From Synechococcus sp. (GTDB lineage: Bacteria > Cyanobacteriota > Cyanobacteriia > PCC-6307 > Cyanobiaceae), in assembly GCA_012270465.1 (NCBI GenBank), contig JAAXIH010000228.1:1-55065 (forward strand): DNA of 55,065 bases. Reading direction: 5' to 3'. Position 1 is the stretch's first letter, and every line of letters begins with the position of its first letter. Below the pieces are notes generated by a model that did not search any database, was not told the DNA's origin, and saw nothing but the letters and a program-made list of their open reading frames with translations. Positions 1 through 11,766 of this stretch are shown piece by piece. The position numbers and the translations under genes were made by a program.

Positions 1-623
1 TTAACGCCATCGTGATTGAGGGCGAGCAGGAAGCCCATGACAACTACATCTCCCTAGGCACCCTGATTCCTGATCAGGCCGATGAGCTGGCTCAGCTGGC
101 CCGCATGGAGATGAAGCACATGAAGGGCTTCCAGGCCTGCGGCAAGAACCTCAGCGTTGAGCCCGACATGGTGTTCGCCAAGGAGTTCTTCTCTGACCTC
201 CACGGCAACTTCCGCACTGCTCTAGATCAGAACAAGGTCGTCACCTGCCTGGTGATCCAGGCCTTGATGATCGAAGCGTTCGCGATTGCGGCCTATCACA
301 TCTATATCCCTGTTGCTGATCCCTTTGCCCGCAAGATCACTGAGGGCGTGGTCAAAGACGAGTACACCCACCTCAACTACGGCCAGGAGTGGCTCAAGGC
401 CAACTTCGAAAGCAGCCGCGACGAGATCATCGAGGCCAACAAGGTCAACCTGCCGATCATCCGCCGCATGCTCGAAGAGGTGGCTGACGATGCCGCTGAG
501 CTGAAGATGGAAAAGGAAAGCCTGATCGAGGATTTCCTGATCGCTTACCAGGAAGCTTTGATGGATATCGGCTTCAACTCCCGCGATCTGGCTCGCATGA
601 GTGCAGCGGCTTTGGTGGCCTAG
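1..623 (+). CDS. aldehyde deformylating oxygenase (ADO), 5'-truncated by window edge
   Basis: Frame open to base 3 ([25 protein letters not shown]...[12 protein letters not shown]); ferritin-like di-iron motifs; followed by AAR as in cyanobacterial alkane operons. Confidence 0.95.
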   Translation, partial: NAIVIEGEQEAHDNYISLGTLIPDQADELAQLARMEMKHMKGFQACGKNLSVEPDMVFAKEFFSDLHGNFRTALDQNKVVTCLVIQALMIEAFAIAAYHIYIPVADPFARKITEGVVKDEYTHLNYGQEWLKANFESSRDEIIEANKVNLPIIRRMLEEVADDAAELKMEKESLIEDFLIAYQEALMDIGFNSRDLARMSAAALVA

Positions 624-713
624 GGATTGCTCGAGCCGGGTGGTGTCGTGGGACACTCATTCGGTTCACCTTCCGGATCCTGACGTCTTGGCGTCAGTCA
701 GTCAGCTTCCCGA

Positions 714-1763
714 ATGTTTGGTCTGATCGGTCACTCCAGCAGCTTCCGTGATGCCCGCAATACGGCACGGGATCTCGGCTTTGAGGATCTGGCTGAGGGC
801 GAACTCGATCTTTGGTGCAGCGCACCACCCCAGCTGGTGGAGTCCTTTGAGGTCACCAGCTCCACCGGTAAGACCATCGAGGGCACCTACATCGATTCCT
901 GCTTCGTGCCGGAGATGCTGAGCCGCTTCAAAACGGCTACGCGCAAGGTGCAGAACGCGATGGAGCTGGCCCAAAAGCGCGGCATCAACATCACCGCCTT
1001 GGGTGGCTTCACCTCGATCATTTTCGAGAACTTCAACCTCGCCAAGTTCCAGCAGATCCGCTCCACCCTGCTGCAGTGGGATCGCTTCACCACCGGCAAT
1101 ACCCACACCGCCTGGGTGATTTGCCGTCAGGTGGAGCAGAACGCTCCGCGGCTTGGAATCGATCTCAAAAAAGCCAAGGTTGCCGTTGTTGGTGCCACCG
1201 GTGATATCGGTAGTGCTGTTTGCCGTTGGATGGCCAACAAAACCGGTGTTGGTGAGCTGCTGTTGGTGGCTCGTCAGCAGCAGCGTCTGGAAGATCTGCG
1301 CGAAGAGCTCGGTGGCGGCCGCATCCTCACGCTGGAGCAGGCCCTGCCGGAAGCTGATGTGGTGGTGTGGGTGGCTTCACTGCCCCAAACCTTGGAGATC
1401 GATAGCAACAGCTTGCGCAAGCCCTGCTTGATGATCGATGGGGGCTATCCCAAAAACCTTGACAGCAAGGTGATGTCGGAGCACGTGACCGTGCTCAAGG
1501 GCGGCATCGTTGAATTTGCCCGCGACATCGGTTGGCAGATGATGACGGTGGCCGACATGGCCAATCCGCGCCGCCAACTGTTTGCCTGCTTCGCTGAGGC
1601 GATGCTGCTCGAGTTCGAAGGCATCCACACCAACTTCAGCTGGGGCCGCAACAACATCACCCTGGAAGCCATGGAGCAGATCGGCATGGCTTCGATCCGC
1701 CACGGTTTCTCCGCCTTGGGGATCGACCCCAAAACCTTGAACCCCCAGCCCCTCGCTGCTTAA
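714..1763 (+). CDS. long-chain acyl-ACP reductase (AAR)
   Basis: [23 protein letters not shown]...; Rossmann [13 protein letters not shown]; adjacent to ADO. Confidence 0.95.
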   Translation: MFGLIGHSSSFRDARNTARDLGFEDLAEGELDLWCSAPPQLVESFEVTSSTGKTIEGTYIDSCFVPEMLSRFKTATRKVQNAMELAQKRGINITALGGFTSIIFENFNLAKFQQIRSTLLQWDRFTTGNTHTAWVICRQVEQNAPRLGIDLKKAKVAVVGATGDIGSAVCRWMANKTGVGELLLVARQQQRLEDLREELGGGRILTLEQALPEADVVVWVASLPQTLEIDSNSLRKPCLMIDGGYPKNLDSKVMSEHVTVLKGGIVEFARDIGWQMMTVADMANPRRQLFACFAEAMLLEFEGIHTNFSWGRNNITLEAMEQIGMASIRHGFSALGIDPKTLNPQPLAA

Positions 1764-1769
1764 GCCCTG

Positions 1770-2789
1770 ATGGCCCCACGTCGCCTGCTGCTTGATTTCG
1801 AAAAGCCCCTGGTGGATCTCGAGGAGCAAATCGAGCAGATCCGCCAACTGGCGCGCGACTCGGAAGTGGATGTGAGCCAGCAGTTGCTGCAGCTGGAAAC
1901 CCTGGCGACCCGTCGCCGCGAAGAGATCTTCAGCTCGCTGACTCCAGCCCAGAAGATTCAGGTGGCCCGGCACCCCCAGCGCCCCAGCTGCCTTGATTAC
2001 ATCCAGCTGCTCAGCGACGACTGGATTGAGTTGCACGGTGATCGCTCTGGCAGCGATGACCAAGCCTTGGTGGGCGGCCTCGGGCGCTTGGATGGCCGCG
2101 CGGTGCTGTTTATCGGCCACCAGAAAGGGCGCGACACCAAAGAGAACGTGGCCCGCAACTTCGGCATGGCCTCCCCCGGGGGCTACCGCAAAGCTTTGCG
2201 CCTGATGCAGCACGCCTCACGCTTTGGCTTGCCAGTGATCAGCTTCATCGACACCCCCGGTGCCTATGCCGGCTTGAAGGCTGAAGAGCTGGGGCAGGGC
2301 GAAGCCATTGCCGTGAACTTGCGCGAGATGTTTGCCCTTGAGGTGCCGGTGATAGCCACCGTGATTGGTGAAGGTGGATCGGGCGGCGCCTTGGGCATTG
2401 GTGTGGCCGATCGCCTGATGATGTTTGAGCATTCGGTGTACACCGTGGCGAGCCCTGAGGCCTGCGCTTCGATCCTGTGGCGCGATGCCGCCAAGGCCTC
2501 TACTGCCGCTGAAGCTCTGAAGATCACCGCCCGTGATCTCAGCCAGCTGGGCATCGTTGATCGGGTTCTCGGCGAGCCATCGGGTGGCAATCACTGGGCT
2601 CCGTTGCAGGCCGCCGAAACCCTGCGCACTGCTCTGTGCGAGGAGCTCAACCAGCTCACATCCCTGTCACGCCAGGAGTTGATGGACCAGCGCTATGGCA
2701 AGTACCGCCGCATTGGCCGTTATCTAGAGCATCCCGAGATGGAAGCTGCTGCTACGTCAGACACCCTCGAATCGTCATCAGGGGCGTAA
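1770..2789 (+). CDS. accA: acetyl-CoA carboxylase carboxyltransferase subunit alpha
   Basis: [18 protein letters not shown]..., [26 protein letters not shown] motifs. Confidence 0.97.
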   Translation: MAPRRLLLDFEKPLVDLEEQIEQIRQLARDSEVDVSQQLLQLETLATRRREEIFSSLTPAQKIQVARHPQRPSCLDYIQLLSDDWIELHGDRSGSDDQALVGGLGRLDGRAVLFIGHQKGRDTKENVARNFGMASPGGYRKALRLMQHASRFGLPVISFIDTPGAYAGLKAEELGQGEAIAVNLREMFALEVPVIATVIGEGGSGGALGIGVADRLMMFEHSVYTVASPEACASILWRDAAKASTAAEALKITARDLSQLGIVDRVLGEPSGGNHWAPLQAAETLRTALCEELNQLTSLSRQELMDQRYGKYRRIGRYLEHPEMEAAATSDTLESSSGA

Positions 2790-2801
2790 TATTCCTTAAA
2801 G

Positions 2802-2824
2802 AACTGGTCGTTCGGCCGGTTTTT
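2802..2824 (+). terminator. rho-independent terminator after accA
   Basis: AACTGGTC-gttc-GGCCGGTT followed by T run (two G-U wobbles). Confidence 0.7.
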
Positions 2825-2837
2825 CCACGTTCCTTTT

Positions 2838-3557
2838 TTGTTGTTGTCTTCGACTGCACTGATTACCGGGGCTTCCCGGGGCATCGGCGCTGCCACGGCT
2901 CAGCGTTTTGCTGAAGCCGGCTGGTCACTCCAGCTGATGGCGCGTTCGGCTGATGCCCTTGAAGACGTCGCTCAGCGCTGCCGCTCCTTCGGGGTGTCGG
3001 TAGCCACTGAATGCGTCGACTTCAGTGATCCTGCTGCCATTGCACCGGCCATTGCCCGGTTGCAGCAGCAGGAGGGCACCCCATCGGTGGTCATCAATAA
3101 CGCCGGTGCTGCGCTCACCGCTCCCCTTTCTGAGGTGAGCCTTGAGCAGTGGCAGTGGCTGATGCAGCTCAACGTCACCAGCGTGTTTCAGGTTTGTCAG
3201 GCTGTGCTGCCCGGGCTTCGCGCCCAAGGCGGCGGCTTGATCGTGAACATCAGCAGCCATGCGGCGCGCTCGGCTTTCCCCGGTTGGGGGGCCTACTGCA
3301 CCAGCAAGGCGGCGGTTCAAGCCTTAACGCGCTGTTTCGCCGAAGACGAACGGCAACACGGGATCCGCCTCAGCACCCTCACCCTGGGCGCTGTGGACAC
3401 GCCGCTGTGGGATACCCCAACGGTTCAGGCGGACTTTGATCGTTGTGCCATGCTCCCCGTGGCCAAGGTCGCTGACACCCTGCTGCACATCGCGCAGCAA
3501 CCCCCCCAGCTGCTGCTGGAGGACATCACCCTCATGCCCGCTGCTGGCGCGCTCTGA
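2838..3557 (+). CDS. SDR family oxidoreductase
   Basis: TALITGASRGIGAATA, NNAG, YCTSKAA motifs; TTG start in the supplied ORF. Confidence 0.85.
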   Translation: MLLSSTALITGASRGIGAATAQRFAEAGWSLQLMARSADALEDVAQRCRSFGVSVATECVDFSDPAAIAPAIARLQQQEGTPSVVINNAGAALTAPLSEVSLEQWQWLMQLNVTSVFQVCQAVLPGLRAQGGGLIVNISSHAARSAFPGWGAYCTSKAAVQALTRCFAEDERQHGIRLSTLTLGAVDTPLWDTPTVQADFDRCAMLPVAKVADTLLHIAQQPPQLLLEDITLMPAAGAL

Positions 3558-3562
3558 GCTCC

Positions 3563-4354
3563 ATGACTGCACTCGACGACACCACTGCCATGGCGTCTTC
3601 TGCCTCCTCGTCCATTGGTTCGCCTGTGCTGGATGGCTCCTCCGTGGCCCGCAGCATCAGTAAGACCCTGCCCCGTTCGATTAGCGACGTGATTCGCGCC
3701 CGCTTGGAAGCGGCCGAAGCGCCTTACCTGGCCAACGACAACATCGCTGACCACCTCAAGCCCGGTGAGCTTGAGCTGCTGCAGCAGGAGGTCACCGACA
3801 AGGTGCGCGATCTGTTGCGCTCACTGGTGATCGATATCGAGCGCGATCACAACACCGAGGAGACGGCTGAGCGCGTCGCCAAGATGTATTTGCAGGAGGT
3901 GTTCAAGGGGCGCTACCTCCAGCAGCCCAAGATCGCCAGCTTCCCGAACGTCAAAAATCTCGATGAGATCTACACCGTGGGTCCGATCACGGTGCGCTCG
4001 GCTTGCTCCCACCACCTGGTGCCGATCCTGGGTAACTGCTGGATTGGCATCAAGCCTGGTTCGAGCGTGATTGGCCTGAGCAAGTTCGCCCGCGTGGCTG
4101 ATTGGGTCTTCTCCCGCCCTCACATCCAGGAGGAAGCGGTGATGATCCTGGCCGATGAAATCGAGCGTCTTTGTGAGCCCCAAGGCCTGGCGATCCTGGT
4201 GAAGGCGCAGCACTACTGCATGAAGTGGCGCGGCGTGAAAGAGCCCCAAACCAGCATGGTGAACTCCGTTGTGCGCGGCGATTTCCGCCATGACCCCAGC
4301 CTCAAGGCTGAATTCTTTGAGCTGGTGAAGCAGCAGGAATCGATGCTGGGCTAA
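3563..4354 (+). CDS. folE: GTP cyclohydrolase I
   Basis: SACSHHLVPILGNCWIGIKPG, GVKEPQTSMVNSVVRG motifs. Confidence 0.95.
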   Translation: MTALDDTTAMASSASSSIGSPVLDGSSVARSISKTLPRSISDVIRARLEAAEAPYLANDNIADHLKPGELELLQQEVTDKVRDLLRSLVIDIERDHNTEETAERVAKMYLQEVFKGRYLQQPKIASFPNVKNLDEIYTVGPITVRSACSHHLVPILGNCWIGIKPGSSVIGLSKFARVADWVFSRPHIQEEAVMILADEIERLCEPQGLAILVKAQHYCMKWRGVKEPQTSMVNSVVRGDFRHDPSLKAEFFELVKQQESMLG

Positions 4355-4803
4355 GGCCGCACTGGCCCCAACGGTGCTGAGGCCACGCGCCTGTGGCCTT
4401 CAGGGGTGATCACGATCGCCACAGCCATCAGCTCCAGGCCTACATCGCTGGGTTGGGCGGTGTAGCTGTTGCCCACAGCTCCTGGAATCAGCAGCCAGCC
4501 CGACTCGCCTTGCCGGTACCAGTGGATCAGCGTGGGCTGAGGACCTCCTGGGTTGGCCGCCAACCAGCGGGCTTCAATCAGCTCACCGGCGATGGCCTCG
4601 CCAGCGAGTTCCAGCTCACCGAGGCTCTCGATGGCTGCTTGCAGCTCCGAGGCCCGCTGGCTGGTGGCATCAATTTGCTGTTTGAGCACATTGATTTGTT
4701 GCTGCGGCTTGAGGTGATCCATCCCTGGCACGCACTCCAGTTGACCGCCAATCAACTGACAGCCCATCAGCATTCCTTGGGCCAATAGCCATGGAGAGGG
4801 CAT
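4351..4803 (-). CDS. conserved hypothetical protein
   Basis: 150-aa ORF with N-terminal signal-like segment; convergent with folE. Confidence 0.6.
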   Translation of the reverse strand: MPSPWLLAQGMLMGCQLIGGQLECVPGMDHLKPQQQINVLKQQIDATSQRASELQAAIESLGELELAGEAIAGELIEARWLAANPGGPQPTLIHWYRQGESGWLLIPGAVGNSYTAQPSDVGLELMAVAIVITPEGHRRVASAPLGPVRP

Positions 4804-4836
4804 CGCAGCAGAGCAACTAGCTGAATTGTGTGCAAT

Positions 4837-5490
4837 TCAGCCGTGAACGGCTTTCACCAAAGCTTTCACCAGCTGCAAATCCTTTAGCCCTGGCGCGCTT
4901 TCAACCCCGCTGCTGGCATCCAGGCCTGTGGGCCTCAGCCCCTGCTTGGCCAGTTGCTCCAGGGCCTCGCGGGCATTGCTGGGGCCGAGCCCGCCGGCGA
5001 GCCACCAGGGCAGGGCTGGCTCAAAGCCATGCAGCCACTGCAGCGGCAAGCGCTCGCCCGTGCCGCCATGGGCTGATTCACTCCAGGCATCCAGCAGCAG
5101 GCCATCCACCACAGCGCTGTAGGTCTCAGCCCGCTTGAGGTCGGCGGCGCTGCGAATCCGCAGGGCTTTCCAGAGGGGCAAGCCCAGCGCATCACGCAGG
5201 TGCTGGCAGCGCTCGGGCGTTTCTTCCCCGTGCAGCTGCAGCAGCTGATGGCCTTGCTCTGGCCGCAGGCTCTGCAGTTCGCTGTCGCTGGGGTTGACCA
5301 CCACCAGAACCCGGCAGCAGGCAGGGTTGGCGTTTGCCACGGCCTCCCACAGGGCTGGGCGCTGCTCGGGCGGCAAAAACCGCTTGGAGGGGCGCGCGGC
5401 GATCACCCCGATGGCATTGGCGCCCAGATCCGCCACAGCAGCGGCTTGCGGCGGTTGCATCAGTCCGCAGATTTTCAGCTGTGCAGCCAT
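4837..5490 (-). CDS. trpF: phosphoribosylanthranilate isomerase
   Basis: LKICGLMQPPQAAAVADLGANAIGVI, GGLGPSNA, LDASSGVE motifs; start set at MAAQLKICG. Confidence 0.93.
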   Translation of the reverse strand: MAAQLKICGLMQPPQAAAVADLGANAIGVIAARPSKRFLPPEQRPALWEAVANANPACCRVLVVVNPSDSELQSLRPEQGHQLLQLHGEETPERCQHLRDALGLPLWKALRIRSAADLKRAETYSAVVDGLLLDAWSESAHGGTGERLPLQWLHGFEPALPWWLAGGLGPSNAREALEQLAKQGLRPTGLDASSGVESAPGLKDLQLVKALVKAVHG

Positions 5491-5533
5491 GGAACCGTTT
5501 CTAGGATGGTGGTTGAGGTGAGGGGGCAAGCAG

Positions 5534-6784
5534 GTGAGCAACGCCCCACAGGGCCAGGGCTGGAAGGTGACGAGCCTGGCCGGAATTCCGCTCTATATCC
5601 ATCCCAGTTGGCTGTTTGTTTTGGTGCTGGCCACGGTGCTGTTTGGCCAGCAATTTGATGGCAATCCTGCCTACGGATTCCTGACGGCACTGCTGCTGTT
5701 TCTCTCAGTGGTGTTGCACGAACTCGGCCATTCGCTGATGTCGCTGCGCCTTGGCGTGAAGGTGCGCAGCATCACCCTGTTCATGCTTGGTGGGGTGGCC
5801 TCCGTTGAGCGGGATCCCTCCACGCCGATGGGCGCCTTGCTGGTGGCGGCCGCTGGCCCCGCGGTGAGTGCGCTCTTGGCCTTGCTGTTGGCGGTGGCTG
5901 TGCATCCTTTGAGCCACATTCAGCCGGCCTTGGGAGAAGTGGCCCTGGTGCTGGCCCAGCTGAATTTGCTGCTGGCCCTGTTCAACCTGTTGCCGGGGTT
6001 GCCCCTCGATGGCGGGCAGATCGTTAAAGCCCTTGTCTGGCAGGCCAGTGGCAGCCGCGAGAAGGGCGTGCGCACCGCCACCCGCTGCGGCCAGCTATTG
6101 GGTTGGATGGGCGTGGTGTTTGGGGTGTTCCTGTTCCTGCGCACAGGCTCCTTTGGTGGCTTGTGGTTGCTGCTGTTGGGTTGGTTTGCCCTCGGCGCCT
6201 CCCGCAACCAACTGCAACTGCTGGCGTTGCAACGGGCGCTGCAGCATCTGCAGGTCAAAGATTCCGTGAGCCGCCGCTTGCGGGTGATGGAGCCCGGCAA
6301 AACCCTGCGGGATCTCAGCCAAATGCGCCTTTCCAATGATTCGCCGCGCCCGGATTGGGTGCTGCTCTGCCAAGGGGGGCGCTGGAAGGGCTTCGTCGAT
6401 GATCAGCCCCTCAAGCAGGTGCCCGTGCAGCGCTGGGATGTGGAAACCCTCGAGCAGCACCAGCGGCCCCTCAGTGATCTCCCCTCGATTGCTGAAACAG
6501 CCCCGCTGTGGCGCGCGGTGTTGGCGTTAGAAGAATCCGAGCAGGGCCGGCTGCTGGTGCTCAATCCAGCTGGATTGCCGGTGGGAACTCTCGAGCGTCC
6601 CGAACTCTCAGAAGCCGTGATGCGGCGGTTGTCGGTGCGCTTGCCCCAACCACTGCTGGAGCAGGCGCGCCGCCAGGGCGCTTACCCCTTGGGCCTATCA
6701 CTGGGGCCTGTGGCAGAAACCGTGGCGGCGTTGCCGGAAGTGATGGCGGCCAACCGCTCGGGCTCCTCAGGCCAAGCCAACTGA
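5534..6784 (+). CDS. site-2-protease-like M50 metalloprotease with C-terminal CBS-like region
   Basis: VLHELGHSL zinc motif, LPGLPLDGGQI; GTG start. Confidence 0.85.
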   Translation: MSNAPQGQGWKVTSLAGIPLYIHPSWLFVLVLATVLFGQQFDGNPAYGFLTALLLFLSVVLHELGHSLMSLRLGVKVRSITLFMLGGVASVERDPSTPMGALLVAAAGPAVSALLALLLAVAVHPLSHIQPALGEVALVLAQLNLLLALFNLLPGLPLDGGQIVKALVWQASGSREKGVRTATRCGQLLGWMGVVFGVFLFLRTGSFGGLWLLLLGWFALGASRNQLQLLALQRALQHLQVKDSVSRRLRVMEPGKTLRDLSQMRLSNDSPRPDWVLLCQGGRWKGFVDDQPLKQVPVQRWDVETLEQHQRPLSDLPSIAETAPLWRAVLALEESEQGRLLVLNPAGLPVGTLERPELSEAVMRRLSVRLPQPLLEQARRQGAYPLGLSLGPVAETVAALPEVMAANRSGSSGQAN

Positions 6785-7431
6785 TTCGGCGTTGATCCAA
6801 GCAGCCACTGCTCGGCTTGCTGCAGCAACACCTGCCGCAGCCGCTTGGCGCTGAAGGCCTCGGGCAGCACAGGTGGTGCCGGCTCATCAAAGAGCTGCTG
6901 CCAGAGCTGCGCTGGTGGTTGCAGTTGGATTGAGCCGTGTTGCAGCAGCCGGCCCCGCTGCCATAGCTGGGCGCTGCCGATGCGTTTGATTCCAAGCGGA
7001 TCCACCAGATCAGCGCCGGTGGCTTGGGCGAAGCAATGCTGTTGCCCGCGTTGCTGCTCGCTGCTGCCATCGATCAAGGCGCTGCCCAATTGCGCAAAGC
7101 TCGCTTGTAACCATTGGTTCAGCAGCCGGTAGGCGCGGCGCTGCCCGCGGGGTGGTTGGGCCAGGGCGATGGCATAACAAAGATCGCCGCCATGGAGCAC
7201 AGCGGCACCGCCGCTGGGGCGGCGCACCACCGGGACGCCAAGGCCCGAACTATTGGGGGGTGAGCTCTGGTGATGCCCCAGCGAGAGGGTGGGCTGCTGC
7301 CACTGGTAAAAGCGCAGCAGCACCGGCTGCTCCTCGCTGAGCTGGCTCAGCATCCAGCGGTCCAAGCCCATCTGCACGCTGCCTGAGCTGCGCAGATCCG
7401 GATAGAGCCCCCACCGTTGGCCGTGGATCAA
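6682..7431 (-). CDS. lipoate--protein ligase family protein
   Basis: MIHGQRWGLYPDLRSSGSVQMGLDRWML...TLSLGHHQ...VVRRPSGGAAVLHGGDLCYA (lipoyl/biotinyl ligase fold). Confidence 0.8.
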   Translation of the reverse strand: MIHGQRWGLYPDLRSSGSVQMGLDRWMLSQLSEEQPVLLRFYQWQQPTLSLGHHQSSPPNSSGLGVPVVRRPSGGAAVLHGGDLCYAIALAQPPRGQRRAYRLLNQWLQASFAQLGSALIDGSSEQQRGQQHCFAQATGADLVDPLGIKRIGSAQLWQRGRLLQHGSIQLQPPAQLWQQLFDEPAPPVLPEAFSAKRLRQVLLQQAEQWLLGSTPNQLAWPEEPERLAAITSGNAATVSATGPSDRPKG

Positions 7432-7461
7432 CGAAGCTGGGGGCGTTTGCGATGGGAGGGG

Positions 7462-8229
7462 ATGCTCCAGCTGCTGTTGCTGCTGCCGTTAGGCATCCTC
7501 GCCGGTCTGCTTTCGGGCTTTTTGGGCATTGGCGGCGGCTTGATTTTTTCGCCGCTGTTGCTGGCGCTTGGTTTGGAGCCCCATGAGGCTTTGGCCACCA
7601 GCACCTTGGCGATTGTTCCCACCACCGCTGCTGGCAGCTGGGCCCACTGGCGCCAGGGCCGCTTGCCGCTGCAACCCGCTTTGGTGATTGCCTTGGCAGC
7701 TTTAGCCAGCGGCCTTGCTTTTGCACTGGTGGGCAAGGTGCTCTCGGGCTGGCATTTGCTGGCGGTGCAAGCGCTTGTCTATGCCGTGGTGGCCGCATTG
7801 GTGCGGCCGCGCCAGCAGTCCGCCAGCGCTGATGACAGCACCGATCCCTCCCCTGAGCTGCTGCCTTTGGCCTTGGTGGGCTGCATCGCTGGGCTCTGCG
7901 GCGGCCTGTTGGGCCTGGGCGGCGGCTTGGTGATGGTGCCGTTGATGGTGGCTTGGTTGCAGCTGCCGATGCATCTGGCGATTCGGCTCAGCACCGTGGC
8001 CGTGCTGCTGGCCTCTGCTGGAGCGGGGTCACTATTTGTGCTCGAGGGCCGCGGCGAATTGCTGCCGGCGCTGCTGCTCGGGGGGCTGGCGGCGGTGGCC
8101 GCCAAGTGGGCGGCGAGCCGGCTGCAGCGGGTGAGTCCGCGCCAGCTGGCCTGGTTGCTGCGGATCTTGAGCTTGGCCTTGGCGATCGATAGCAGCCGCC
8201 GCGCCCTCAGCCTGTGGCTTCAGGCCTGA
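7462..8229 (+). CDS. TauE/SafE family sulfite exporter-type permease
   Basis: multi-TM, GILAGLLSGFLGIGGGLIFSPLLL and GLCGGLLGLGGGLVMVPLM repeats. Confidence 0.85.
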   Translation: MLQLLLLLPLGILAGLLSGFLGIGGGLIFSPLLLALGLEPHEALATSTLAIVPTTAAGSWAHWRQGRLPLQPALVIALAALASGLAFALVGKVLSGWHLLAVQALVYAVVAALVRPRQQSASADDSTDPSPELLPLALVGCIAGLCGGLLGLGGGLVMVPLMVAWLQLPMHLAIRLSTVAVLLASAGAGSLFVLEGRGELLPALLLGGLAAVAAKWAASRLQRVSPRQLAWLLRILSLALAIDSSRRALSLWLQA

Positions 8230-8693
8230 GGCCAGAAGCCAGCTTCCACGTTGAAGCCCAACACGGCAGCCATTTGCCCGAGCCGTCCGCGCAGGGCAAG
8301 CCCCTGCTCGTTGCCCCAGTCATCAAGCCAGAACAGGCGATGGCTGATCCAGAGGCTGAGGTCATCGGGATCAAAGCGCAGGCCCTCATTGCGGCTGAAC
8401 TCATGCAGCACCTGCATGGCCACATGGCGGCTGAGTTGGCCGTCGCTGCGTTGCAGCAGCAGGGTGAGCCAGGGGCAGAGCGCATCGGCCCGCAAGCTCC
8501 ACAGGCGGCACTCAGGTACTTCGCTCAGTTCGCGCGGGTCGTCATCGGCGCGGGGCCACTCCAGTTGCAGTGCAACGCTGTCTTCCAGGTCCAGCAGCGC
8601 AGCTGCCGAGAGCTGCCGCAGCTCCTGCAAAGGGGCCATGTCCAGGGCGCGGATCTGCTCAGCGCTGATGTGGATCAGAAGGGTCTCGCTCAT
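8220..8693 (-). CDS. CRR6 family NdhI maturation factor
   Basis: I.ISAEQIRALD, EWPRADDDPRELSEVPECRLW, PWLTLLLQ..L.RHVAM pattern remembered for cyanobacterial CRR6. Confidence 0.75.
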   Translation of the reverse strand: MSETLLIHISAEQIRALDMAPLQELRQLSAAALLDLEDSVALQLEWPRADDDPRELSEVPECRLWSLRADALCPWLTLLLQRSDGQLSRHVAMQVLHEFSRNEGLRFDPDDLSLWISHRLFWLDDWGNEQGLALRGRLGQMAAVLGFNVEAGFWPQA

Positions 8694-9358
8694 GGTTCGC
8701 GCCGCGCCACCCGCTGGCTCACATTCACGGCATGGTCGGCCATGCGCTCAATGCAGCGCAGCACCAGCACCAGCATCAACTGATGATCCCGGCACACGCC
8801 GCCGGCGGTGCAGGTTTCGGTGAGTTCCTCCACCAGCCGTTCGTAGTCCCGGTCCACCAGGTCATCGAGGGCCTGGAGCCTGGCCCCGGCGCTGAGATCT
8901 TCTTCGCTGAGGCTGTCGAGGGCGAGGGCCAACAGCGACCGGCAACGGTCCAGCATCGTCAGCACGTCGTCGCGGATGATCACCGGCTGCGCCGGCAGCA
9001 ACTGCTCGCCCAAAGCGGCCAGCTCTTTGCAGTAATCACCAAAGCGCTCGAGATCACGCAGGCAGTGCATGAAGCTCAGCACCTCGCGCACCTGGGCTTG
9101 GCTGAGGCGCTTTTGGCAGAGCAGATCAGCGCATTCCTCCTCCAGGCGCCGGTAAAGCTTGTCGATGCGGTCGTCGCCGCGGCGGATTTGTGGTGCCGCC
9201 TCCATGTCGGGGCCCGACAGCACGGCCCGGGCCAGCACGGCTGATTCCTCCACCATCGAACCCAGGCGGAGCAGCTCCTGCTTCAGCGCCCCCACGGCAT
9301 CGGCGCCTGAGCGCGCAGGTGCCTGATGTCTCCAGGCCGCGAGCAGCATGGCGTTCAC
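8690..9358 (-). CDS. PhoU-type phosphate signaling regulator
   Basis: helical repeats DDRIDKLYRRLEEEC..LERFGDYCKELA and ..DRDYERLVEEL..ERMADHAVNVSQ. Confidence 0.85.
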   Translation of the reverse strand: MNAMLLAAWRHQAPARSGADAVGALKQELLRLGSMVEESAVLARAVLSGPDMEAAPQIRRGDDRIDKLYRRLEEECADLLCQKRLSQAQVREVLSFMHCLRDLERFGDYCKELAALGEQLLPAQPVIIRDDVLTMLDRCRSLLALALDSLSEEDLSAGARLQALDDLVDRDYERLVEELTETCTAGGVCRDHQLMLVLVLRCIERMADHAVNVSQRVARREP

Positions 9359-9460
9359 TCCTCTGCCCGCAACTTAGTTCTGGCAGCCATCAAGAGCTGT
9401 GACAGCCCCCTTGGGAAGTTGGCGCTGGCACGGAAAATGGAGAGGTTCTGATCGCACACC

Positions 9461-9565
9461 ATGGCAACTGCCCTGTCTCAGTCTGAGATCTTCATCGCCC
9501 TCGTGGTGGCAGCCCACGCCGCCGTTTTGGCCCTGCGTCTGAGCGTCAGCCTTTACCGCTCCTGA
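9461..9565 (+). CDS. psaM: photosystem I reaction center subunit XII (PsaM)
   Basis: 34-aa ORF MATALSQSEIFIALVVAAHAAVLALRLSVSLYRS; single TM, PsaM pattern; absent from ORF track because of size. Confidence 0.85.
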   Translation: MATALSQSEIFIALVVAAHAAVLALRLSVSLYRS

Positions 9566-9614
9566 GCTCTGGGTGACTTGGCAGCTTCGGTGACGTGCGC
9601 TACAAGCGGGTGTC

Positions 9615-11038
<1,424 letters not shown>

Positions 11039-11041
11039 GCC

Positions 11042-11758
11042 TTATTCGGTTGGCAGAGCGGCGAGGGCCTCTTTGCTGCCCATCACCACCAAGCGTTCAC
11101 CAGCCTGCAGCACTAGCGAGGCGGGCGGGTTCACGGTGAAGGCGTGCTGGGGACCAGCCGCCAGCACCGTGACGTGATGGCTGCGGCGCAGGTTGAGCTC
11201 CCGCAGCGATTGGCCTGAGAAGGCCTCTGGCACCAGGATTTCTTCAATGCTGTGGTCGGCATCGAGTTCCAGGCGTTCCAGCAGATTGGGCCGCACCAGC
11301 TCCTCGCCAAGCCGCTGACCCTGCAACTTCAACGGATAGACCACGCGGTCGGCCCCTACCCGTTGCAGCATCTTCATGTGGATGTCGCTGTTGGCCCTAG
11401 CGATTACCTGTTTGACGCGGCTGCCGGGGGCGTCTTTGGCGATCAGCGTGGCGGTGATGCTGGCTTCGATCGAGCCGGCGATGGCCACCACAACGGTGCC
11501 CACCTGCAGCACGCCAGCTTCCCGCATGGCTTCTTCATCGGTGCAGTCCACCAGGCGCGCTTCGATCGACGGTTCCACCTGGCGCAGCTCATCCACGGCC
11601 CGCTCTTCATCGTCGATGGCCAGCACCTCGGCGCCCCAGCGCACCAGCTCCTCGCAAACCGCCAGGCCAAAGCGGCCCAAGCCGATCACCGCATAGCCAT
11701 CGGAGAGATCACGGCGATTGGATTGGGATAACCAGAGCTTGCCGGTCATGGAGTTCAC
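11042..11758 (-). CDS. TrkA/KtrA family potassium uptake regulatory subunit
   Basis: YAVIGLGRFGLAVCEEL RCK-N Rossmann plus TrkA-C domain. Confidence 0.9.
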   Translation of the reverse strand: MNSMTGKLWLSQSNRRDLSDGYAVIGLGRFGLAVCEELVRWGAEVLAIDDEERAVDELRQVEPSIEARLVDCTDEEAMREAGVLQVGTVVVAIAGSIEASITATLIAKDAPGSRVKQVIARANSDIHMKMLQRVGADRVVYPLKLQGQRLGEELVRPNLLERLELDADHSIEEILVPEAFSGQSLRELNLRRSHHVTVLAAGPQHAFTVNPPASLVLQAGERLVVMGSKEALAALPTE

Positions 11759-11766
11759 GGTGATGA

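Noticed and set aside
1377-2213. 278-aa minus ORF antisense to AAR/accA
   Set aside because: Overlaps two unmistakable genes; His/Gln-rich low-similarity product typical of GC-rich shadow ORFs
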